Positions 55,179 to 64,000 of a stretch of 64,000 nt of DNA are shown here, in pieces. Source of the DNA: Basidiobolus meristosporus CBS 931.73 (taxonomy: Eukaryota; Basidiobolomycota; Basidiobolomycetes; Basidiobolales; Basidiobolaceae). Made by a program: the position numbers and the translations under genes. The DNA is taken from the NCBI GenBank assembly GCA_002104905.1, contig MCFE01000077.1, positions 1-64,000 of the forward strand, given 5' to 3'. Every line of letters starts with the position of its first letter. The stretch's first letter is position 1. The notes under the pieces were generated by a model that ran no database searches, had not been told where the DNA came from, and was given only the letters and a program-made list of their open reading frames with translations.

Positions 55179-55772
55179 CTATTGTTGTGCTTCAATGACT
55201 GAATGGTGTTCCTTTGATGTTACATTAGGAAATAGCTCAATTCTTGGCTTTGAAATTAAGCTACTTGGGTTCCTTCTTTGCAGCAAAAATACTGCTTTCT
55301 CTACCTGAGATATTGATGGCCCTATATGTAATATCTGCTCATCCTGTTTCTGGACTATTTCCTGAATTCTCAGGGCCGTTGCATCTATCCTAACTGCCAC
55401 TGCACCTAATTGCTTCATTAATGCTTTGGTATGAGCTGACAAAATACTATCTAATATGGGTGGTGGTGATGTTATTATGGCCACTTGCTGATCTTCAACT
55501 GAGGGTACTGCATTTGCTACATTCTCATCAGCCTGAGCATAACGGTCAGCTTGTGGCTCCATGGGGGTTATCAATTGCCTACTTGACTGAGAGCCTGAGA
55601 AGTCCGCATTATTACCTTCAATGGGCACACTGTCCACAGGGCCTTTTTTGGATGTAGCCCCACTTGTTGCACTGAATGTCAAAGCAAGCTGTTGTCCAAC
55701 AGTTCTTCTGTTGCCATCAGCAATGGGGTTTGGTTGGGAACCAGACAACTTTGCTTTATTTTTTGGCAGCAT
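55179..55772 (-). CDS. transposon accessory ORF, possibly intact
   Basis: 197-aa frame with no recognised domain. It starts near the middle of the element and is transcribed away from the transposase. Ser/Thr/Gln rich at the N-terminus, then SILSAHTKALMKQLGAVAVR and a heptad-like stretch ISQVEKAVFLLQRR that may be a coiled coil. A diverged relative at 63525-63797 shares the order ADGNAVSIVP / DQQMAI / SVLSAHTSALIM, which shows that the protein was once conserved. Could be the first exon of a longer gene: similarity with the copy at 63.3 kb continues past its stop. Probably a regulatory or DNA-binding transposon protein; inference. Confidence 0.55.
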   Translation of the reverse strand: MLPKNKAKLSGSQPNPIADGNRRTVGQQLALTFSATSGATSKKGPVDSVPIEGNNADFSGSQSSRQLITPMEPQADRYAQADENVANAVPSVEDQQVAIITSPPPILDSILSAHTKALMKQLGAVAVRIDATALRIQEIVQKQDEQILHIGPSISQVEKAVFLLQRRNPSSLISKPRIELFPNVTSKEHHSVIEAQQ

Positions 55773-55987
55773 ATATGTGGAAATGAGTCAAAGCAAAGGG
55801 GAAATAGTGTTACATGTGCATGTGTATGTGGTGCCACAACTTTATCTATAATGCTTGCTATAGCAGGTCATCATTGAATCTTACATTCATTTAGGTGCAA
55901 TGTCTCAAATACAAGACTGTCTTAAGTTCATGTGAGTATTGACCAAAAAGTGATATAACAGCATCACATTGTTGAAGGTCAAACTGT

Positions 55988-58214
55988 TTGCACCATGGAC
56001 AACACTATTTGATTCAATGCTGCAAGAGAAGAGAAAAAAGACCATGTGGCTATTGTTGCAGGCCTCTCAGCCATGAGGCATGCAGACAGTATAGGAAGTA
56101 TTACAAGGATCACAACCAGTGTTTTGCCACCCAAGTCATATCTGACCACTCATTGGTCACTACAGTACCAACATCATCTTGCCTGCCAGTTGATACTTCT
56201 GGTTGTCTTTCTAACCTTGTGCAAACAGAGTCAGGTGAGTTTTTGATGCCTTTAGGCTCACCTCAGCCTTCTGAATATGGCATGCAGAGTGATAGCTCTG
56301 ACAAAGAAGGTTTACTGATGGATTCTGAGCCTATCTCTCCTAACAACAGTTCCACATATGATCCCAGTCAAGTCCCTATATGCAATGAGACAACACCCAT
56401 GGAATCAAGTGCTAAGAATACTTTATGGAGCCAAGTGAGTCCAGTAAGCAATCTACTGGTGAATGATGTAATGTTTTGGCTAGAGAAGTGGTGCATTTCT
56501 ACTAATATCAGTAATGGGGGCTTTGAGGACTTATTACTACTTCTTGCCCAAAACATACTGGAATGTAACTTACAATGTACATGGTACAAGTGGACAACCA
56601 TCATGTGGCTGGCAATGTATTATCCAGAGACTGTCCTGATTGCAGCATGTGTTAACAGTTGCATTGCATTCACATACAAGAATCCTACCATTGTAACATG
56701 TCCAAATTGTCAGAAATCCACCACCATTAAGGGAAAACATTGTTCACACTCTGGATGTATTCTGGTTATACCCCTTCTGAGGAAGCTGATGCAGTTCAAA
56801 AAATATTGCAAACCTATTTGGTACTGCATTCAGTTTCAATCAAGTGCAAACATATCCAATGTAATTGATGGCAAACATTACAAACAGCCAAGAAGCAAGG
56901 GCTACTTTGAAGGTATGTATGACCATGCCTTTGCTTTAGCACTTGATTGATTCTCATTAAACAAGTACTCTACCAGCACATCCTGCTGGCCACTGATTCT
57001 CATTGATCTGAATATACTGCCCATCTTACAGTATCAGAGCAATAATCTGATGGTAGTCTCACTAGTGTCTGGGCCTAAATGACCATCCAACCTGGATAGC
57101 TACCTATATCCATTGCTGGATGAGTTTTATATGCTTTCCAGCAGGGTAACAGTAAATAGCCATCATGTAACAGCACATATTATTATTTGTATTGGAGACA
57201 CCCAGCCATCAGCAAGATAGCAGATTTTTCCGGGCACAATGGATGATATTGCTGTCAAGTGTGTAAGATCCAGGGGACTTACTCCATAACTCACACACAT
57301 TATTATTACCCAAGCACCAGCACTAAGAACATCATCTTTCCACAGAGAGAACATACAGAAGCCAGCATGCAATTACAGCAAAGTTGGCAAGTTATCAGCC
57401 ATTGGCCAGAATATGGAATCAATGGAAACTAGGGATACTTAAGATGTAAGGTATCTGCTGGAGCAAAAGCTTTCCACTGGGAGCATGGCATTTGCTTTTC
57501 AACAATATCCCTGTACTGATGACCAAGTTGTACATGAGGCATTTCAAGCTAAATGAGCCCTTCAAGATACCAGAGAAATTAAAAAGAATTTGCAAGATAT
57601 TACAGAGTATCTGCTACCCTAAGTCCTTCTTATGGGCTCCAATTAATATTCATATGCATATGCAACAACTCAAATACAAAGACTGGATGAACTGCATATG
57701 TATTTATTCAAGTGGTGTTCTGAAGCCATTCCTACCAAGAGTACATTGGAAGCATTAGGAGTCATGCATGGACATTGTAGGAATATTTATCCAGAAGCAG
57801 ATCACCAATGCCAACTTGACGCATCTACAGCTATTGTGTGAGGAGTTTGTGATGAGATTTGAGCGGCTATACTACAAGCATAAAGCTGAATGCATAGATA
57901 TATGCTGCCACTGAATCCATTCTCTACTCCATCTTGCACAGTGTGTGGAGAATATTGGGCCTTGCATCAAATTTTGGGATTTTCCTATGGAGCAGATGTG
58001 TGGGGAGATAGGAAGACAAGTCAAGTTGCAGGTACTACCATATCCCTATCTCATCAAGAATATTACCTTCAAGTCCATCATGGATATGATGAGTTGGCAC
58101 ATGGAGGACAGCTGGGAAGAGTTGGGAAATGCTGAGGACAAATGTGCACATGGAGACACCTATGCCTATGGCATTAAGAAGCTAAGCAGCCCCAATGCTT
58201 GGGTAATCAGTTAG
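55988..58214 (+). pseudogene. decayed Plavaka/TNP2-like transposase
   Basis: The best-preserved transposase in the window. The first frame (55988-56950, 320 aa) begins with a Cys/His finger (CGYCCRPLSHEACRQYRKYY), followed by an acidic Ser/Pro linker and a second finger TCPNCQKSTTIKGKHCSHSG, LLRKLMQFKKYCKPIW and MYDHAFALALD. It is then broken by TGA; the next sequence still reads SLNKYSTSTSCWPLILINLN, VVSLVSGPK, LDSYLYPLLDEF, HVTAHIIICIGD with a frameshift and more stops, and further on LKPFLPRVHWKHW and EEFVMRFERLYYKHKAE. Order and motifs match TNP2/Plavaka transposases of the CACTA superfamily. Nonfunctional as it stands. Confidence 0.72.
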
Positions 58215-59498
58215 GAAAAGCAAAGTTGAGTTGGGTGCAACAAGCCACTAATTTTTATCAGGAAAACTCTACCAAGATATGGGGGATCTCTCATGGCCAC
58301 AAGCCAACTTCTACACCACTCAACATGGAATTCACACAAACAAAAGCTGGAGCACACCTATAAGGGGGACTAGAATCCATCAGGGAGGAGGAATATAGTG
58401 GCTAAATACCAAGAAGTGCTTTGTGAATATCCAGGAGGTATTCATGGCAGAAGTGGCAACAACCAACCATATGTTTGCAAAATGTATATGTTACCAGTGT
58501 TGTAAGAGTCTTGGAGATATTGGAAGTGATTTGGAGAACAAGTAGATTATGTGATTTTCACTTAATGATTTATTGAATGTAAAAGTAGTATTTATACTTT
58601 TACCTGGTCTTGGCATTACAAACACGTAGAGTAGGTTAAGGAAGATCCCAAGAACACGTGTGCAAAGTTTGGGGCTGTTTGGACAACTTTGAGAATTTTT
58701 ATGTTCTGGGTACCTGGTATTTTGGTGAAAATATTCTAAGTAAATCCCAACAAGGAATTTGGTCAGTATTCTCTAGGATTTAAAGGTGATGATCTAAGTG
58801 ACTAAGTTAGGTGAACATTTAGGTGGAATTATGAATTTTTACAACAACCAGCACTACAAGGTATATGGCAACTTTGCAAGTATCACACTAAAAAGCCGTA
58901 ATGTTGAGGTGATAGGAGTATGTCAATTGCACAGGTGTGTGCATTTGTAGAGGTTAGTAAGCAGGTGGCCATAGTTGTTTTGATTCAAACTATATGTGGA
59001 ATACCATTGGTAGCAGTGGGTAAGTAAATAAAGAGGGGTGATTCTACAGTGGAATATATGAGTTGCACAAGGGGAGGTAGAAAAGGAAATACCATTTGGT
59101 AAGTTGGTACGGTAGCATTCTACAGAACCAGCTGTAGGCCGTCATACTGCTGGTATAATGCCATCAGAGTCTTGCTGAGAGGCTGTTGAAATACCATCAA
59201 GTTTCTTGCTATACAAGGCCATTGGATGTCCTGGCAATTGGATCCACTTAAAATAGCTATGGAGCACCAAAAGACCACAACAATAGCATATAAATATTGT
59301 CACAGTACCAATAAAATCTTGTCAAGTTTTATCCCTTTATATGGTTGTATATTAGCAAAACACCGTCATGATCCCAACATAAGATTGCTAGGAGGGGCAT
59401 TAATTCCAGGCTGCTGGTATTATGATGGTCTCTAAACAGGATCCTGACAGCTGATCTGGAGTGGGTCCACCCATGGGACCAAATTATTTTTCATAGGG
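57430..59498. repeat. right arm of the kilobase inverted repeat
   Basis: Inverted counterpart of 53445-55165. Ends at TTTTCATAGGG (59498), the complement of the CCCTATGAAA at 53445, so the pair may mark the termini of one composite element of about 6 kb. No target duplication is recognisable at these ends. Confidence 0.7.
58498..58846 (+). mobile_element. solo LTR with 5-bp target duplication
   Basis: 349-bp element starting TGTTGTAAGAG and ending TTTTTACAACA, so TG...CA with longer inverted termini. It is flanked by the direct repeat ACCAG (58493-58497 and 58847-58851). The inverted paralogue near 54090-54102 has the same surroundings with a single ACCAG and no insert, a natural empty site. 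No internal retrotransposon sequence lies beside it, so it is a solo LTR. The superfamily (Gypsy or Copia) cannot be told. Confidence 0.88.
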
Positions 59499-59559
59499 CT
59501 GTTTCTCTTACTTCTCATACATACTAATTGATTTATTTCCGTTGATACTTTAGTTGTAC

Positions 59560-60030
59560 CTAAATTGCCAATTATATAGACCTAAGCAAGTCCATACACT
59601 CTACACTAACATACATTATTATTACCCAAACACCAACACTAAGAACATCATCTTCCCAGAGAGAGAACATGCAGAAGTCAGCATGCAATTGCAGCAAAGC
59701 TGGCAATCTATAAGCTGTTGGCCAGAATATGGAATCAATTGGAAACCAGAGATACTTAAGAAGGAGGGTATCTGTAGAGCAAAAGCTTTCCACTGGGAAC
59801 AATGCATATTCTTTTCAACAATATCCCTATACTGATGACCAAGTTGTACATGGGGCATCTCAAGCTAAATGAGCCCTTCACAATACTGTAGAAATTTGAA
59901 AGAATTGGCAAGATATTACAGTGTTCTGACAACCCTAAGCACTTCACACAAGCTCCAATTAACATTCATATGCATATGTCAAAATACAGGGGCAATTACG
60001 GATGTGCTGGATAAGTATTTATTCAAGTTA
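59560..60030 (+). pseudogene. transposase fragment (Plavaka-like), further copy
   Basis: Reads HYYYPNTNTKNIIFPEREHA, CRAKAFHWEQCIFFSTISLY, then with breaks CRNLKELARYYSVLTTLSTS. Collinear on the same strand with 57300-57720. Only this middle part of the transposase is present. Confidence 0.65.
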
Positions 60031-60175
60031 GCAAAATGCTATTGTAATCTGGTAATAAGATTGTCAAGAGGACCACTAATTCAAAGCTGCCGGCAATTTG
60101 ACAGTCTGGATACAGGATCCCTAGAGCTGGTCTGGATCAGATCCACCAGCCAGACCAAATTAGTTTTCATAGGGG

Positions 60176-60499
60176 AAGTGATTGGGAGAACAAGTAGATT
60201 ATATGCCTTTCAACAAGTAATTTATTGAATGTAAAAGTAATGTTCATACTTTTATATAGTCTTGGCATAGCAAACATGTAGAATAGATTTAGGAAGGCTC
60301 CACTAACATGAGTGCAAAGTTTGGGGCTGTTTGGACAACTTTGAGAATTTTCATGTTCAGGGTACCTGATATTTTTGAAAAAATGCTCTGAGTAGTTCCC
60401 AGCACAGAATTTGATCAGTATTCTCTAGGATTTGCAGGTGATGATCTAAGTGACTAATTCAGGTGAATATTTGGGTTGAATCACAAATTTTGCAACAAA
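60176..60499 (+). mobile_element. LTR fragment (copy 3)
   Basis: Matches the solo LTR from its position about 25 to the end: GAGAACAAGTAGATTAT, ATTTATTGAATGTAAAAGTA, TGCAAAGTTTGGGGCTGTTT, AGTATTCTCTAGGATTT, GATGATCTAAGTGACTAA, ending TTTTGCAACAA. The first 25 bp are absent. Clearly diverged from the 58.5-kb copy. Confidence 0.75.
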
Positions 60500-61530
60500 A
60501 TATACCTCCCACAGACAAATTTATCTTATAAGTATTATGGTGCACTTATCCATATTTTATTTAGCAGCCTTATCCCATTCTTTTTTACCCATATTATTAA
60601 TATGATCCATATATGATGTTCACCCTGATTAGTTATTAGTATTAGTTGTCCCAGATGCTATTTATCATTGCAATCAGTATATGTGTCTACATTAGGCATA
60701 TACCTGCATCAGTACCTGTGACACCTGACCTAGGTCTGTGTAACCATCCCTACCATTTCAATACCATATATGGTATCTCTATGATACACACATTTCAGGC
60801 TACTTATCCTTGATTGGTTGGAAGTGCTGTGTATTTTAGAACCTTCCAGGCCCTTTTTAGATTGTTTTTGGCCTGAAGTGATGTCATTGAGAATTCCACT
60901 AATGCCTGGATCATCTAGAACCTTGCCATTAGTAAGCACTTGGTAATCAGGAAAAGTATTCAAGGGAGATCAGTCCCATATCAGTAAGTCATCCTTTCTA
61001 TCAGTAATACTTTCACCTTATTGATTGGCAGTTCATCACTGCACCTACCTTGAACATTTACACCTCAGACCTGCCAACAAGGTGCTTTTCAGGGTAGTGC
61101 ACAAGACACACAGAGGTTTTTGGAGACACTTGGGGAACCTAGGAAGCTAGAGAAGCAGGTGCTTCTACCACATGGACATAGTGATAATGACAACAGCTGT
61201 TAAGGCGCAAAAGTGATTGCACCCATCAGACGCCTCAAACACCATAAACTGTGAGCTTCTCCCAGAAATACTTCTCACCACCACACTTCCTTTTCTTCCA
61301 TTGCCATGAGCTCATCACATATCATCTTGCTGGTTGCATACTGGATACAGCTGTGAGAGGAATTAGACATATAAGCCATCAATGAGCCTTGGTTGTAGGA
61401 GCTATTGTTGTATGTGTCTTTTTTGGAAGGCTGAGGTGAAATATAAGATGCTCAGATTCACCCTGCTCAGCATATGCAAGGTCTCACATGTGGGTAGGTG
61501 ACATTACAGAAATATCATGCGGACAACATT
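60500..61530. other. CpG-poor noncoding stretch
   Basis: No recognisable gene or matched repeat inside the window. Composition is like the surrounding transposon remnants. Confidence 0.4.
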
Positions 61531-61532
61531 AT

Positions 61533-64000
61533 CCCTATGAAATATTATTGTGATGATCTTGTCAAAAGGCCATCACAAATTTAAAGTCCTGTGACTAAGA
61601 GGTATTGATACCATCAGGACACTGTGCAAAGACCATCAACAAATAATTACACCCTAGATATCACAAAACTTAGTCAAAATTTTTCATCACAACATTACAA
61701 AGTGGCTTTTGATTGATTCTCTGCCAATCTTCTCACTTTCTGATCCTGGACACTGTATCACCTCCTATGTTTGTGTGCATTGATTGGCTAATGCCTCTGT
61801 TTCACACTCCCTACTACTTGACTCAACTGTTTCTCTTACTTTTCATGCATGCAAGTTGATTTATTTTTGTTGAAGTTACAGTTGCACCTCAACTGCCTAT
61901 TGTTTTGACCTTTACAAGTCCCTAGGCCCTACACCAACATAAGCCCAACCCCACACTCATCAAGTAACTTCATCAAAATCCACCACTCCATAAGTATTTC
62001 TGATGTCATGCTCTGTTTCCATGACTTTGGCTGGAACCTTACAGCTTTATGCCACTGTACATTCACTGATTCCCATATGTCATGGTCTTTAGCTAGCACT
62101 GCAAGGTCTAGTTCCTCACCAGCCAGTCTTTGCAATAGGTCCTTGCAGTATTCACCACTCAATAAGTATTTCTGATATAGTGCTCTGTTTCCACAAATTT
62201 GGCAGGAGCCCAATGGCTTCATGCCACTATTCATTCACTGGTTCCCACACATCCTGGTCTTCAGGCAGCACTGCAAGGTCTAGCACCTTATGTACCAGTC
62301 TTGGCAGTAAGTCCTTGCAATATTCAGGTGCATTTTTTTGAGCACTGCTCTTGAAGAAGCGCTGCAACCTCTTGGTGTACCTATTAATGTTCCAAAGCTC
62401 CTCTGAAGGCATTGTGATAGTCTTTCAAGTTCTTGACATTGTTGCTTTGTCAGTCTGTTAGGTCTCTACTTGGTCAATAATGAATGATATGGAGGCTGTG
62501 GTAGACAAGTTGTCTTTCACTGCAAACTCATCTACCTCTCTGGAGTTTAGCCCAACTGGCTGCACTTACAACTCTTGTGAAAACAGTGGCTTTCTTGTTG
62601 GTAATTCTTGGCTACAATGAAATTCAGTATGCTCTATGCATACACCATTAATTAGCAAGAACTGCAGCTTTTTTCATATACTTCTCTCTCTCTAGTTTGG
62701 GCAAACATTTCTCCTTTTACCTTTTTGTTTATCACTGTCAGGTCATGCACTGTTACTTTGACTGAGTGCTTCTTGAGGGGAACTATTCCTTTTCCTTTAT
62801 AAATGTTATGCTGCTGTATCTGTGTCTGCCTGCTCTTCACCTATTAGTACTTTTCCAGCTACCTGGTGTCTCTTTGATGCTTGTTTTGAGCTTTTGGCTC
62901 AGCTTGTAATGGGCTCTTAAGGAAGCTGCTGATTTTTAGCCATTGCACCTTGTTCTTCTGCCTTGAAAGTTTCTGCTATTTCTGAGATACTCTCTCAGCA
63001 TAAAAATGCTGGCACAAAGTATGCTTGCCTGTTTAAGCCAGGAAAATGCTCATGGAATAAGTCAAGCACATTCTGCTTTGCCTTGAATAACTGATTCTCA
63101 CATGGAATGCCAGCCTTAAGGTGTTGGCATGCTAGACTTCCAACAGCCTCTGGAATATTAGCCCACTCTGCATTATTGCACTCAATAGCTTCACAGATAT
63201 CCAATTTCTATTGATTTGTAGGCTATGGTATACACACCACATTGTCTCCCTCCCATGCTGTGATAGGCTTTTCTGTGGGCTTTATACTTGGGCACTGTTG
63301 GCGTGCTTCAAAGACTGTACAGTGTTCTTCTGCTGTCACATTGGAAATTGCTCAATTCTTGGCTGTGATATTGAGCAACTTGAGTTCCTTCTTGGCAGCA
63401 AAGATACTGCTTTCTCTACCTGGGACAGTGAATGCTCTACTCAAATTTTCACTTCATCCTGTCTCTAAAGTACTTTAGGACTTCACTGGGGAATTGTATC
63501 CATTCTATCAGCCACTGCACCCCATTACATGATTAATGCGCTGGTATGAGCTGATAACACACTTGCTAATACTGATGGCAATGCTACTGAAATGGCCATT
63601 TGCTGGTCTTTTGCCAGAGGTACTATGCTGACTGCATTCCCATCTGCCTGAGTGTTATAGACATGATGTTGTTCCACATAGAGTCTCAAATGCTTAATTG
63701 ACTTTGAGCCTGAGGAGTCCAGAATACTACATTCAGTGAGTAGTATGTGAACATGGCCTTCTTTGGACACAGTGCTGCGTTTTGCTTTGAATATCAAAGC
63801 AAGCTATTGTTCAATTGCTTTTCTGCTGCTGTCAGCAGTGGGGTATGGTAGAGAACCATACAACCATGTCTTATTATGTGGTAGGATATATATAGATGTG
63901 AGTTAGATCAATGGGTAAATAATGCTATATATACATGCTTATGTAGTGTCACAACATTACTTCTAATGCGTGCCAAGATAGGTCCTCATTAAACTTTACA
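61533..64000. mobile_element. decayed Plavaka-like element, accessory part (copy 3, runs off the window)
   Basis: Begins at CCCTATGAAA and is collinear with 49080-50230 and then with 51310-51620. Minus-strand remnants include 61929-62412 (tandem repeats with EYCKDLL, LDLAVL, WE-VN, about 174 bp apart), 62995-63204 and 63525-63797 (relative of the 197-aa ORF). Lacks the foldback and LTR insertions seen in copy 1, so those arrived there later or were never present here. The transposase side would lie beyond 64000. Confidence 0.6.

Noticed and set aside
58498-58846. SINE or MITE interpretation of the 349-bp insert
   Set aside because: TG...CA ends with a 5-bp target duplication fit an LTR better; there is no pol III box or poly(A) tail.

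Overview
The window is a nuclear fungal chromosome segment. Genes carry many short GT-AG introns (about 45-115 bp), are packed at roughly one per 2 kb on both strands, and include fungal markers: an HDEL ER-retention signal, an Erf4/GOLGA7-type protein and an ECL1-family zinc protein. The ACAA2-type thiolase, the complex I assembly factor NDUFAF6 and the RRM-AlkB protein are less typical of budding yeast, so an early-diverging (zygomycete-grade) or otherwise non-yeast filamentous fungus is likely. I cannot name the genus from sequence alone.

Region 1 (1-41.2 kb) is housekeeping euchromatin. In order: UMP-CMP kinase (-), CMC4 (+), RPA49 (+), ALKBH8-like RRM-AlkB (-), a P4-ATPase flippase (-), YSH1/CPSF73 (+), a GNAT acetyltransferase (-), an RNF126/115-like RING E3 (-), an unrecognised acidic protein (+), a TcdA-type t6A dehydratase (-), an SLC35A nucleotide-sugar transporter (-), an Erf4/GOLGA7 protein (+), 3-ketoacyl-CoA thiolase (-), NDUFAF6 (-), RAD50 (+), a PDK/BCKDK-type kinase (-), a four-TM voltage-sensor-like protein (+), a small single-exon gene (+), a tetraspanin (+), glucosidase II beta (+), an ECL1-like gene (+) and SNF8/VPS22 (-). 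The genes do not form one pathway. Exon coordinates were reconstructed by hand from splice sites and reading phase.

Region 2 (42.1-47.8 kb) is a tandem cluster of four minus-strand genes for secreted proteins. Each protein is a string of six-cysteine modules with the spacing C-x6-C-x5-CC-x4-C-x4-C, the pattern of inhibitor cystine knots (knottins). Three copies look intact (13, 5 and 7 modules). One is a pseudogene with an internal stop and several lost cysteines. The three intact genes share a promoter layout (a conserved block about 100 bp upstream of a TATA box) that I do not find in front of the pseudogene. The two right-hand genes have almost identical 3' ends. This is the most novel system in the window.

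Region 3 (about 48.5-64 kb) is a transposon graveyard. CpG is almost absent, in contrast to the left 48 kb, which suggests mutation of methylated DNA. It holds decayed copies of a Plavaka/TNP2-like DNA transposon with a divergent accessory ORF, kilobase inverted repeats, a 514-bp tandem duplication, a foldback element of about 760 bp, and three copies of one LTR. One of these is a solo LTR with a perfect 5-bp target duplication and an empty-site paralogue about 4.4 kb away.
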